64,000 nt of DNA from Ziziphus jujuba (Eukaryota; Streptophyta; Magnoliopsida; Rosales; Rhamnaceae), in the NCBI RefSeq assembly GCF_031755915.1, contig NC_083379.1, positions 1,251,001-1,315,000 of the forward strand, written 5' to 3'. The notes below the pieces were generated by a model. The model did not search any database, was not told the DNA's origin, and saw nothing but the letters and a program-made list of their open reading frames with translations. Every line of letters begins with the position of its first letter. Position 1 is the first letter of the stretch. Positions 50,572 to 63,703 of this stretch are shown here, piece after piece. The position numbers were made by a program, and so were the translations under genes.

Positions 50572-52420
50572 TGGCAAGTTTGTTATTGCCCCAAAAAAAA
50601 AAAAAAAAAAACCAGTTTAAATATGAACAACCAAAAGTTCATATTTTTGTTCAATTGTGCTTCAAATCTGGTTAATATTGTAGAGTTTTTTTGTACCCTT
50701 ATAAATCTGAGGAAAAAATAAAAAGGTCAATTAGGTGAAATATTACAATATTTACCATTGAAAAAAGAAAACAAAAAAACAAGATTTAAATAGATCAAAC
50801 ATGCATATTCATATTTAAATCATCATCTAATCATCTATTTATAGAATTGATTTACAGGATCATGGCAACAATATATATATATATTTTTGGTAAATTATGG
50901 CTATGATACCAAATCATTTATGAGCTTTTAAATTATAATTTAGTATATATAAAATTGATGTAGTTCCAGTTCTAGACCAATATGAAGCTTACAACATCTG
51001 CTAAAATATTGTTGCAAGACAAAATTTATATTTGCTATTCGACATTATTACTCGTAGAAGGCTAAGAACAATCTTTTGTACTTCGTCTATTTTGGAGCTA
51101 CGTCCAACTGTCCCAAAAACCAAATATATATATATATATATTATACATATATACAAAACCATTATTAAATGGTTTTAAACTTTATATTCTGGTTCCTAAT
51201 TGGATGTGGAAAACAGAGCAACTACACCACCAAATTAGTGGTAGTTTAATGAAAGGAAGCTAACTTATATATTTGTGACTCTGAAAATTATGGTTAAAAT
51301 TTTGATAACTTAAAGGAGATTATTGCTTCACAAACAATAAAAAAAGCTTTATATATAATACTATTAAATTAAAATTATTTTCAAAGATGAAAATATATGG
51401 GGATTATTGTTACCTCACAACCATGTCGTCCTTAATTATTTTAGTTCATTAATTCTCACTTTTCCTTTTTTTTTTTTTCCCAATGTTTCATGGTGGAAAA
51501 ATGTCATTACAGGGACAAAACAACACTCCTTTTTCCTTTGCCAATGATCTAAGGAGAAATGGAGAGGACCCACTAAAAATTGGAGAATGGCCTTCCCCAC
51601 CTGAAAATTAATTATAATTGATGAAATACTACTGTCAAAATCAAACTAGTAACATGCATTTATTTCCCAGTAATTTAATATTTACTTCAGCTTTTTGATT
51701 TTAGGATTAATAAAAGATTTGTTTTTGATTGTTTATAATAATTTTTTCCCATTTCAACATTTCGAATTCATAATTTTATTTAGGTATAAGTATAAATGAT
51801 TTATCAGTTTATTGAATTAATATAAGATTAATACACAAAATATTATAAAAAAAATCATGTGGTTTTAATGAAAACAAACAGTAAAGATGAAGCTTTTATA
51901 TGAATTTTTGTTTATTCTTATTCTACAATATTGCACATAATTAATCTCATAATAGCTATTTGACTAGATTATTAAATAAATATCAATTTTAGAAATAACA
52001 AAAGGAAAAGCAACTGATATATAATCTAAAATTAAAAAGGCCATAAACAAAATTAATTTATTCCGGATGGTGCTGATGAAAAGTACCTTGATGATTGTTT
52101 CATGGTCATTTTGTTGTTAACAGAAATTTGGATGGGATAATCACTTCTATATACTTGGCAGAGTCTTCTTAATTGTGCAGAACATATAAAAAAAATAAAA
52201 ATTTAAAAATAAAAAAGAGAAAAAGCAAAGAAATTTTGTGATTTTGAGTCATTTTATTTTACCACACAATTATTACGCAATGATGATTAATATTGATCAC
52301 CTCCCACCTCTCTCGACAGTGAAATAAAAATAGAGAGAAACCACGTCCAAATTGCAAGCTGGGTTGTCTCTCTTCGCATGATTTTGAACCGGTCACCTAG
52401 ATGATCTCTTTTACGAAGAG

Positions 52421-52423
<3 letters not shown>

Positions 52424-52451
<28 letters not shown>
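52424..52451. repeat. (TA)n microsatellite
   Basis: About 14 TA units just right of a unique segment (ACGAAGAGT), about 90 bp left of a longer (TA)n array. Confidence 0.9.
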
Positions 52452-52454
<3 letters not shown>

Positions 52455-52532
52455 CAACAAAAAATTAATGCAAATATATGTAGAGAAATTTTTTACTCAG
52501 CGATGTCACCCAAAATTTTTTTTGTTGGAAAT

Positions 52533-52536
<4 letters not shown>

Positions 52537-52582
<46 letters not shown>
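52537..52582. repeat. Long (AT)n microsatellite
   Basis: About 22 AT units, one of the longest dinucleotide arrays in the window. Confidence 0.95.
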
Positions 52583-52584
<2 letters not shown>

Positions 52585-54603
52585 CCTATATATACAAAGG
52601 AATTCTATTGACAATATCACCCAATATAATCTGTATTCAAACATTACTTATAGGCTCGCCTGATAACATCCACTAAAAGAAAATAATAAAATAGTATAGC
52701 AATACAAAAGCATATAAAAATTTTTTGGCTGAAATTGTTGAAATTATCTAGACCAAGAATAAAACATTGGCCAGTAAGATTATGGATTGAAACTCTTTAT
52801 ATGTGTACCAATAATGCTATTTGTCTAAAAGTTATGTACAATTTTTTGAAAACGACATTGTGTGGGTCTTATTACTAATTACAACTTGCACATCTTATCA
52901 TATATATGCATATATGTATATACTTTTTTGGTGAAAATAGATATATGGATATATATTTGCACACATGCATATGTAGAGGAATATAAATAATATGATGTGA
53001 CAGTAATATTTACTCATTTTTGAAATTTATGTTTCTAAAAGACCTTGATAGAAATTATAATTTCATTACCTTACAATATTCTTTATAAAAGTATTTTCAT
53101 TTTGTAATATTATATTTTTTGAAAGCTATGAATTGAAATAAAAGATAAATAATTTAGTATACCATGCATGCAGGACCGACTTTTCCAATGAATTTGCTTG
53201 CCGACGTTAATTAATCAATCCTTTTCCCAAACCCAGTAGCCACCAATACAGATTGGGATTGGAATAGGGATAGGGATGGGAGGGCCACTATTACCAATTT
53301 CTTGGTAATTACTTTAATTAATAATTTGAATTCTTTCATTCCTTTTATATTAATTCAGTCATATTGACTTTCACATGTGCGTCTCATTGTTTTTAACCTA
53401 GCTATTAACCAAAATGTTATGTTAATATTTACCAACCAAGTTAAATAATTTTACTATTTTATTTTTATTTTCTTATTCCAAATCCAATTAACAACCCTTT
53501 TTTTTTTTTGGTCCCTCTTGTGTTTTCCAGCGTCCAAATGTAGGGGATTGTTTTCACATGCAATCAGAAGAGATAAAACTATTGCATAAATATTATGAAT
53601 TCGAAAGTTCTTATAGCAATATTCATAATATATATTTATATAACTTTTTTTTTTTTTTTGCTTTATTGTTTGACATCAATAAGTTGTATAGTTTATACCA
53701 TAAAAATATTCACTTTGGTTTTCCTCTTCCCCTTCTCTCTAGGGATGTTCTGATTCCATTTCCTATCTAACCAAGTGACTTGGTACATTTATTTCTGTGT
53801 TAATATTTTTTAAATGAAATAATATAAACAAAATTGGTGAACATAAATAAAGATAGAAAAAAAACGATAAAATGTCTAGATTTCCTTTAATAACTCAATC
53901 AGATATTAAATTAGGAAGACCTTTTCTTACTTAACCTTTATACCAACAAGTCATTTTCTTTTTTTAATTTAACAAAAAAAATCTTCTTTTTTTTGGGTAG
54001 ATATGAATAAGTCACTTATAAAATCTATATATTTGATTTTGATGTTGTGCATTATTATAGATTATTAGTTTACATGTGAATATGGGGAATTGCACATGGT
54101 GAAATGGTGTTATTGGTTATATGCAATAGCTTCTTCATGGTTAGATAATTCCAAACACAAAATCAAACTTTTTTGTTTTTTTTTCCCTTTTTTTGTGAAT
54201 AACACAAAATCAGACTTACTTACTGTTCAATGACCATGTCCTTTATTGGTAATTGAATTCCGAAGATAGATAGACTAAACTGTTATAGAACAACCTCTTT
54301 TGTGGGAATGATGAATTTTAAGGCTTAAGAAGCTCTTTTTGACCATTTCAAATTACCCTTTTTTTTTTTTCTTTTTTTTAAGGGTTTTTTCTTTTTGTTT
54401 GGGAGCATTAGAAGATACCCATTAAAACATTTTGACTAATCTTCACAGATTGCTAATTTTCTGCTTTTAAAAGTGTACACAGTACCTAGCTAGTAGTTGA
54501 AAACCCATTTACAGCAAGTGGACCATCCAGGAGGAGCTGAGATTGAGCATCCCGTACAATATAAAATTATACCCATCCAAACTCCTACCAGAGCGCAACC
54601 ATG

Positions 54604-54646
<43 letters not shown>

Positions 54647-55199
54647 TAATAATATTAATAAACAAATAAGAAAAGTAATAGAAAAAAAAAAAAGAAAAAA
54701 AGAAAAAACCCATTGTTTGCTCCAAATTCGTAATACCATTAGAAAATGTCCTATAAATTATTATTGAAAGCTTTTTGAGTGAACAGAAAAAGAAAAAAAG
54801 AAAAGGCATGAAATGGTCCTTTGAACAAAGTTTCTGCGACATTGCTAATCTTTTTAGTCATCTGGGGCTGATAAGCAACATTTAAATCCCCTTGTAACGT
54901 AACCTCAACATATATATATATATATATATTTATATATTTATCAAAAAAACATATATATATATATATGTAGAGAGAGAGAGAGGCTATGATCCTATGCATT
55001 CACGGCCATTTTCGTATTCCCAGTCCCACACTGTTTATTGTGCCATTAAAGAAACAGACATCCCTTTGACTGTCTCTCCCTCTTGGGTTTAGAGAGAAAG
55101 GGAAGAGAGAGAAAGTGTTTGTGCTCTGTCTCTCCTCTGCTTCAGCTGGAGATTTGTCTCTCTGTTTTTTCTTTTTCTTTGTCATCGTGTTCTCTGTGC

Positions 55200-55223
55200 A
55201 TGAAAACGGAGTTTTTAGTTTAA
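55200..55223 (+). other. Upstream ORF in kinase leader
   Basis: ATG at 55200 opens a seven-codon frame (MKTEFLV, stop TAA) ending 15 nt before the main start at 55239. It would lie in the mRNA if the CT-rich stretch at 55070-55180 is leader. Such a short uORF may lower translation of the kinase. Confidence 0.45.
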
Positions 55224-55238
55224 AAATATTTATTGAAA

Positions 55239-58124
55239 ATGAAATACATTAGGACCAACAGCTTGAGAAGGCTCTTTTCACTCAAACGGCGAGGCTTGGA
55301 AGAAGATGCTTCGAACCCAAATGTGTTAGCTGGCGAAGAAAACAATGAAAGCTTCAAGAGCGTTGGAGTAGCAGAGCCTTCTCAGAGACCCATCTGGAAA
55401 TGCTTTTCTTATGAAGAAATTTCCGATGCCACAAATTGTTTTAGCTCAGGTTTTGCTTCACACCCTTTTGTCAAAAAATTTCAAGTTTGATTTAATTTTT
55501 TATTTTTGTGTTGATTTATTTTTCTGAAGTTCTTCATGTTTTTGGGGGATGTGGGTTTTGGTCAGAAAATTTAGTTGGGAAAGGAGGCTATGCAGAGGTA
55601 TACAGAGGAATTCTTAAAAATGGGGATGAAATTGCTGTGAAAAGGCTCACGAAAGCTGCTACTGATGAAAGGAAAGAGAAAGAGTTCTTGACAGAGATTG
55701 GAACAGTCGGCCACGTCTGCCATCCAAACGTGATGTCACTCATGGGCTGTTGCATTGACAGCGGGCTCTACCTCATCTTCCAGTTTTCCTCCAGAGGCTC
55801 TGTTGCTTCCCTTCTTCATGGTAGAAGAATTACAAACTAAACTGTTTCAAAAAACAATCTCATTTTTGCTTCTTAATCACATAGCAGCAAGCACATAATT
55901 AGCCCATGATATATGGTTTTTGTCTCTGGGTTTTTGTGTTTTCAATTGAAACATTCTAATCTTTGTTTGATAGATGAGAATTTGCCACCTTTGGAATGGA
56001 AAACAAGGTACAAAATAGCCATTGGAGCAGCTCGAGGGCTTCATTACCTGCACAAGGATTGCCAGAGAAGGATAATTCACAGGGACATAAAGTCGTCCAA
56101 TATTCTATTGACTTCGGATTTTGAACCTCTGGTAATCATATAGAAATTTTCATACTCTATTTTTGCCTTTTAATTTGTTTTTGAATTTGATACTAGTCCT
56201 TTGCTGTGAATGTCTCAGATTTCTGATTTTGGACTAGCCAAATGGCTTCCTTCTCAGTGGACTCATCATTCAATTGCTCCGATCGAAGGGACATTTGGGT
56301 ATTTAAGTCATCTTACAATTACAAACTTTTTTTTTTCTTTTCTTCTTTTTTTATTTTATTTTATGTGTATATAAAACAGTGGGAAAAAAAAAATGGTTAT
56401 GGTTTTTGATTGTTAATCTTTCATATCATGTAGGCACTTAGCCCCAGAGTACTATATGCATGGGATTGTGGATGAGAAAACAGATGTTTTTGCTTTTGGA
56501 GTTTTTCTTTTGGAGATGATCTCAGGCAGGAAACCAGTAGATGGGTCTCACCAGAGCTTGCATAGCTGGGTATTGATGGCAGTTTGAATTAATTTTTTTA
56601 GAAGATATTTTGCCGTATTCTTTTGGGAATTATCCTAATGGGTTTCTTCTAGAGTTAGGCATGACTAAATAACCCCTTTTTTTTTATCATTTAGCATATG
56701 TAATTGTCGCCCTTTTCGTGATTGTTAAATCTGTATTGAACAGGCCAAGCCAATATTGAAGGAAGGAGAAAATGAGAAGTTGGTAGACCCCAGGCTCCAA
56801 GGGGCCTACGATGTTACACAGCTGAAAAGACTTGCCTTTGCAGCATCTCTATGCATTCGAGCTTCTTCGACGTGGAGGCCTACCATGAGCAAGGTAGCTT
56901 ATTAAACTAGATGCTATGCCTTAATTATGATTCCATTCCTGTAATTATCATGTTGATTCATAGGACAAATGGGGAAGCCACCAAAATGACAATTATAAGA
57001 AAACAATCATTCCATCAATGCAAGAAATATGAAATGTTTCTTTTCATAACTTGTTTAGTTGTAGACTGCTATGATTTTTCCATTCAGAAGATGACATCTA
57101 TAGCCCCTTAAAACTTTTAAATTGTATTTGGTTAGATGCTTCATTTTCCTTTATCAATTTATATGTTATCTTTTAAGCATCATATGGATATTATTTAAGG
57201 TCCAAGTAATTAAATAACGCCACTTATCATTTCTTCATGAGGTTATTTATATGCATGGATACGGCCATAAATTTCTTAATAAACTAAGATTTAGGGTCAT
57301 TTTTGCATATGACAGTGACTATTTAGTTGACTGGTGGAGCGGCGAAGCAATTTTGTAATGGGGTTTATTTATAATTTCAAAATGTGTTTGGTTTGTTGCT
57401 TGTAATGACTTCGCACTCCTTTTCACGGGTCAGGATTACTGAAGAAACTTAGAATTTGGTATTTTTGGTGTTGATTATGAGGCGTTGGGAATTTTTTTTT
57501 TTTATTATTTTTTTTTTCATGCAATTCCGAATGGTCCGAAAATGTTCTATTTTATCCTACCAAACTTTAATATTTAGGCTGAAATAAAGAACAAATTAAC
57601 ATGCCTCTCTGATACGTTTTAGATTAATGTATGATGACCAAAATGATTGTGAAAGTGGGACCTGTTGTGACTCATCATTGTAAACCAAGTCAAGTTAAAC
57701 CGTATTATTTATGTATATTCAAAATTATGCTATGGGAAAATGTGAAATCCGTGAAAATGAAAAGCCATAAAAAACGCAGTTGCTTCTGGCTGCTGCCTAT
57801 GTTGTTTTTTGTCATAGTTGATGAGCTGAAAATAGTGAACTAGTGCTTATACATAGTACTGCTTCCACTTTGGCCTCTCTTATACGATTCTAAGTTCTCA
57901 AAAATTGTTTGTAATTTTTCTACAAATTACAGGTATTGGAGGTGATGGAAAAAGGAGGGGAAATGGATGAAGAAAAATGGAATGTGCCAGAGGAAGAAGA
58001 AGATCAGGATGAGTTCTGGGGTTTTGAGGATCTAGAATATGAATGTAACAGTTCTTTATCAATTTCTCCACGGGACTCAATTTCAACAGGAAGTTTCTTA
58101 GAGTTAAGGGGTTTAGATACCTGA
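55239..58124 (+). CDS. Receptor-like cytoplasmic kinase, class VI (RBK-like)
   Basis: Ser/Thr kinase without signal peptide or membrane segment, of RLCK class VI, whose members include the Rop-GTPase-binding kinases RBK1/RBK2. Exons: 55239-55449, 55566-55820, 55974-56131, 56219-56298, 56434-56569, 56744-56893, 57933-58124 (1182 nt, 393 aa). A basic N-terminus ([14 protein letters not shown]) precedes [17 protein letters not shown]. Kinase motifs: Gly-rich loop GKGGYAEV (75-82), catalytic Lys96 in [17 protein letters not shown] with Asp193, DFG at 211-213 and LAPEYYMHG near 237-245. All catalytic residues are present, so it should be active. The sequences [16 protein letters not shown] and [14 protein letters not shown] are typical of class VI. 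After the kinase domain comes an acidic tail ([18 protein letters not shown]) and a Ser-rich end. Intron 6 is 1.04 kb. Start: first ATG that gives the conserved N-terminus, with a uORF just before it. Rop binding is family inference. Confidence 0.92.
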
Positions 58125-58653
58125 TGAATAACTGACTATTTTTCATCAACATGTAAATATCAAATCTTACGATATAAAGCAGTAAGAAATAGAAATATTA
58201 CTATCAGTGAGCCCACTAGGCAACTTCTTTTTGTGGATGTGAAAATTAGTGTCATGAATGATTAGATCCTTATTGACAATGGACAAACACATATATAACG
58301 ACTTTCTTTTGCTTTTGGCAAAATTGAAGGAAGTTCCACTGGGGGGAAAAAAGCCACATACGGAAAAGTTGGCAAAATGTCAAATTTACAGAAAACATGT
58401 TGTTTTCATCCATTAGTCATGGTCACCAAGAAATATAACTTCCTTTTCTATTCTTTTTCTTCTTCTTTTTTTTTTTTTGTTTCACCAACAGGTATAACTT
58501 GTGGCAGAGGATATGAATAATGATATATATAGTAATTCCAATTTATTTAGCAAAGCATTTGAAAGAGTAACACTAACACATAGCGTTCCATCAACTTCTG
58601 CGAGCCATATACTTCCATTTCAGACGTATCTTGGAAGCAAACTAACGTTTTAA

Positions 58654-58656
<3 letters not shown>

Positions 58657-58697
<41 letters not shown>
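58657..58697. repeat. Poly-A tract of 41 bases
   Basis: Forty-one uninterrupted A residues. This could be the tail of an old retroposed sequence inserted on the plus strand, but the 150 bases before it resemble no SINE or mRNA I know. Confidence 0.9.
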
Positions 58698-58699
<2 letters not shown>

Positions 58700-61530
58700 C
58701 AATTCAGCAAATATATGTAGTGTAAGTTGATGGAATATCGATCAGAATTTTTCTTGGAACTAGGAATTATTATTAGATAGTGATAAGAACCGGTTTGAAA
58801 ATAACATAGAAACAATTCCATATGAAAATGTCCCGCTGTCATGCCAATAAGCCCTGTATGTTTTTAGCCCTACCCAAAAGGTCCACCAGAGCTGTCGTTG
58901 ATGGAACCCACAAGAAGAAAATTTTTACTTCCTAATAATTATGCATTTCTATTAGTTTGATCCCAAAAATAATTGGGGTTGCTACATTATTTTCATGCAG
59001 TAGCCTCACAGACAATTTTAATCATTGAGTGCAAACTATACTAGTATTTAAAAAATTCAGTGCCGTTCCTTGTATAAAATTTCTGGTGAACCAATTTACC
59101 CAGCAAAAAATTTTAATATTAATTATTGGAAGTATAAGATGAAATATGTCAATTATATATAGGAAGGACTAAGTTTCAAAGCAATCTATATTATTTCTAC
59201 CCAAAAAAAATAAAATAATAATAATAAATAAATAGTAGTAGTCTATATTATAAAGTTCACCTAATAATTAAACACAGGGAGAGAGGATTCTGATCATTGT
59301 GAATATAATAATAATAAGGGTTTCATCATCAAGATAATTGAAAAATAACACTACTTTTAATCCAATATCTAAAAAGGGTTTTCAATTTGTTAAATGGAAT
59401 TTGTTATATAATAATATTAACTCTGTTTTTGTATGTAATAAGAAGACAAATGGCCTATGGTGCAAACCTTTATATATTAATAATATTATGCATGTGGCAG
59501 AAACCACAGCTGGCAATGCAGATGACAAGGCCTCTCTCAACCAGACATGGAATGAAAATCTTATTATTGTATAAAACAAGTGGCTCTGAAAACAACTGTA
59601 TTTTTGAAGTCATATTAAAAACAAAAGAATATTAGGCATTGGAAACAGAGATCTTACGCTACAATGCATTCATATAAATATATGTAGTACTCTTATCTCT
59701 CTCTATATGTATGCATATGCATGTAATCTTATCTCTCTCTGTATATATGCATATATATGTAACTATGTATTATATGTTGGTGTGTGTATTATATATGTTA
59801 TGTTTATGCGTGGAAGTATGGAACATTATTATTAAGTGGGAGGTTGATAAACAGGTATACTTTTTGGACGGTGCATATAGATGCTTCTAAATACCACTAT
59901 TGTTAGGCCACATAGTATATGAGTTAGTTGAACGCTGACCCTCATAGCCAGATAGAGAGAGAGAAAGAGAGAATATATATATATATATATATTATATAAG
60001 CCCTTTAAAAAAGGTTAATTAGAATCATTTGGTTTGAAGGTTGTTTAACTTAAAAGAGACTTTAGGAGGGAATAGGTGGCGCAACCACAATAACCATGAT
60101 GCTTCCAGTTGCTGTTGCAGTTGTAGTTGTGAATAATTTATTAGCGTTGGTGATCAGTGTCTTAGGGTTAAACTACTATTCTTTATTTCTATTTATATAT
60201 CTATATATATGTGTGTATGTATATATATATCGTGATATAATTAAACGAGGGTTTTTGATTTTGTGGACAAAACCACCTTTTGTTTATTGTAGTTGTGGAT
60301 TAGTACATATTGAACATGGCTTAAAGGGTCTAAAAAAATGAAGTGGGGAGGTTGAATAAGGAGCAAAGAGCACAAAGAATGTCAGAAATTAAACACCCAA
60401 TTTAATACGATTAGAAGAAGGCTAAGGGAAAGGGAGAGGTTATTTATTTGATTTATTATATAAGTACCAGTAGAATCCTATGTGTTCATTGCATTCGGCT
60501 TGTAGCAATTTGGTCGTTTTCTATCCTCTTTTAGTGCAATATGTAATATTATTTTTCTGTATTATCTACAACAATAAGATGTATGAAAGAACTATAAATT
60601 TTGGGTTAGTTAATTAATAAATGTACTCTCTCTATATACATGATTGACAGAAAACCTCATATATATATATATATATATATTGAAGAAGCTACTCTTCTTA
60701 AATAATAGCTACACTATATTGACTCAGATGAGAGATCTAATTATAATAGGAATTGGTGCCGAATATTGGACAAAAAATGTCAGTAGTCCATAATATGAAG
60801 AGCAGCCTGAGTACTCTGTTCATAGCATAATAATAAAATAACAGTTGGGATATATGCTTCTGCTAGAGGCACCTAGCAGGTTGTTAATTTCTTGCATGAA
60901 AGTAAAACACCTGCTGCAAAAGGCAATTTTTTTTCGTATGCGTGACATGAAATTGGCCACAAATTCAGACTATTTAGGCACAGAGCATGTTAGCAAATTA
61001 AATGCATGAACCATGGACTCTTTACATCTGCTAATATAGTGTCTTGACTAATGACTAATGGTGTGTGCAATGTATAATTGTGGATAGATCTATATACAAT
61101 TGTAAGTCACTATCATTCACCAAAGAAAAATTGTTAGTCACTTACAGAACCAGAAGTCCTCTCTTTTATATACTATATATATATATATAAATATAATTAC
61201 TTATCACATCAAGCATATGTAATTCGATGGTTTTAAATAATTAAATTTATTTATTCTCAAGTAAAAAAAATTGATAATATCCTCACTTGAACCGTATTCT
61301 ATATACATATACATATATATATATGTATGTAATATACAGATATGTATATTATATAGTATAAAATCTCAAGGCATGTATATATCAGCGCCTTTTACCATCT
61401 CATTGGACATATATTCAACTTACTTTTAATTTGGATGTTGTCAGTGTAATGACCACATTTTGGACTTAAAACAATTCGTATATGACAAAAAAAAGACCAC
61501 TATAATTGGATATAATATACATATATATAT

Positions 61531-61626
61531 ATATAGTGAGGGAAAGTACGAATGGCTGGGGAAAGCAATTGGAGTAGCGGGATACAATCGAACTGTCTCT
61601 TTTAACATATCGATGATCACATGCAT
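61531..61626 (-). pseudogene. Cytochrome P450 fragment (K-helix relic)
   Basis: The minus strand encodes about 30 residues reading IIDMLKETVRLYPATPIAFP. This matches the P450 K-helix, including the invariant ExxR (Glu-Thr-Val-Arg) followed by LYP. The frame then drifts into simple repeat. I could not find the haem-binding FxxGxRxCxG motif or the I-helix nearby, so this is at most a small relic exon fragment. The match is short and could be chance, but the motif order is characteristic. Confidence 0.4.
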
Positions 61627-62217
61627 GTCTGTCTCTCTTTAAATTTATAGTCAACATCATCACCTTCCTCAAATTACTTCTTGCATTTCAAATTACTTCT
61701 TGCATCACACACACACACACACATATGTATATATGTGTGTAAAAAAATATTACCATGTGTACATGTAAACCTCGATGGATCTAAAACTGATATACAAATT
61801 GTTGGTTATGGTCATTTGAATGAAATTCTATATGTATTGGACAATTATAACCAGACCAGTATCTTCTCTCTGCTCATTCAATTCGATGTTCCTGCCATGT
61901 ATGTATAATGCATATATATATATATATATATATTATGAAGTGTACTCCGAAGGGTATATTAACCCTTTTGGCCACATATATATATTGAGGCTTACATGCA
62001 CCTAATAAAGCATATTGGGTGTGGCGAAGTGGTTGTGCTTCTGCTGTCTATTTCTACCTTTTAGGTTCATATGTGAGTTGAGAAGTTGCTAATAAATTAT
62101 TAAGTTCCCAATTTTTTGATCATCATTTTTCATTTTAGCTTATTTTCTAGCTGTAAATGATAAGAACATTCCATCTCATGTTCAATTTAATACGGTTTTT
62201 AGAAACAAAGATTAATG

Positions 62218-62269
62218 GAATTTGAACTTTCTGATGAAGCCCTGAATTTGAACTTTCTGATGAGGCCCT
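62218..62269. repeat. Tandem duplication, 26-bp unit
   Basis: GAATTTGAACTTTCTGATGA followed by A/G and GCCCT occurs twice in a row (62218-62243, 62244-62269), with one mismatch, and a partial third copy (GAATTA) begins after. Confidence 0.92.
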
Positions 62270-63658
62270 GAATTATTTTCTTACTCAATACTGATATAGA
62301 TATGGCCTTTTACTTTGAAATAAACAATTTATGTACTTTTCTTTTTTCTTTCAGCAACTCAGATCCTTCAGTGGCTACCATAAGAAGAAGGAAACTGATA
62401 ATTGAAAAGAGGTTTAATTGGTACCTACTTTTATATATGCATGCATCAGGATTAAATTAATTTGCTTCAATCATTCTTTACGATTCTTGGATAAGAGAGT
62501 GATTTTATAAGAGGGAAAACCACATATGAAAGGAAACAAGTACAGAAATGTACTGTCTCAGACTCCAATGTGAAAAAAAGGAAAAATTTAAGTCTAAATT
62601 AACTAATAGTGATATATCAATCACATTCTCAAATAGCTTAGTTTTTAGGAACAGAACCATTCTTTGAATATAAGTTCTGCAAAATTGCAGATTGATCTCA
62701 AACTGGTTTTCATATTCATCCAAAGTTGCTAACAAATAGTGGCTTGTTTAGCATTGAATTATAAATTCCTGGGCCTGTCTTGAGCTACATGACCTGCATA
62801 CTCTATGAGGCACAAAGCATATATACATTTTGGAACATTTCCATGACATTTACTTGGAAACTTCAGCAATCATAAAATAAATATCAAATTAAAAAGTCAT
62901 TGATTGTGAACTTTTCTTTCTGTTTATCTGCATGAAACAAAAATAAAAAATACAAATGTGAATTAGTCAAGTTAGGAGTTTAGTTTAAACCAGTAAAAGA
63001 ACATAAAAATGTAGAAGGCAAAGATACAGAGACTATATGAACATGTATATAACCTCTGCAACTTGACCATCTATAACTTACATACCAATCTCACTATTTC
63101 ACTTGGAAGTCAAATTTGAGAGAAGGATATATTTAATTTAAGTTTGCTTTTAAATACTCTAAAGCTTATGGAGTTTAACAGAAACCATAGCAGAGAACAA
63201 ATAGAACTGCTTCAAATGGGTCAGATTAAGTTGTTCTTGTTTGGGAAAAATTCTCTCTCCCTTAATTATTGGATATGCCCTTGTGGAGCTATCTTTTTCA
63301 ATTGGACCCCAATGTTAATGGACCTACAAGAGGGAGAGAGAGAACAACTCCAAACTCAAGTTGGTCTTTTTCTCGAGAAACTGAGAGATTTTAAGAATTC
63401 AATAACATATAATAAGCTAGAATGAAATAAAATATCTGAAATGGTTGTGGGTAGGTTCTGTGTCATAACTTATTGGGCCTACATATTTGAATTTTGAAGT
63501 CTCATTAACATAGTAATAGATATTTTTTCTCAGGGATTCTAAGTTCAAACTTCAGTACGAACATATTGAATTGTTTGAGAACTTTCAATCATATATAAAA
63601 TGGAAAGTAAAATTTATCAAAAGAAAAGTTTGAAAATCTTTCTGAGTAGTCTTGGGGA

Positions 63659-63660
<2 letters not shown>

Positions 63661-63701
<41 letters not shown>
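63661..63701. repeat. Long (AT)n microsatellite
   Basis: About 20 uninterrupted AT units, near the right end of the window. Confidence 0.95.

Positions 63702-63703
<2 letters not shown>

Larger units (their letters stand above)
44219..55199. other. Long intergenic region without recognised genes
   Basis: About 11 kb of strongly AT-rich DNA. All open frames are short and dominated by Lys, Ile/Tyr or Phe runs from simple repeats. Besides microsatellites I see a 34-bp tandem duplication at 47293-47358 and two diverged copies of a segment near 44513 and 44729. A CT-rich stretch at 55070-55180 is probably the leader of the kinase gene that follows. No gene, tRNA or transposon ends could be supported. 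Confidence 0.55.

Noticed and set aside
54543..54999. Ile/Tyr- and Phe-rich frames on both strands
   Set aside because: They are translations of (TA)n and poly-A/T tracts.
59022..59033. First 12 bases identical to miR397 (TCATTGAGTGCA)
   Set aside because: The remaining bases do not match and there is no miR397* arm within a few hundred bases.
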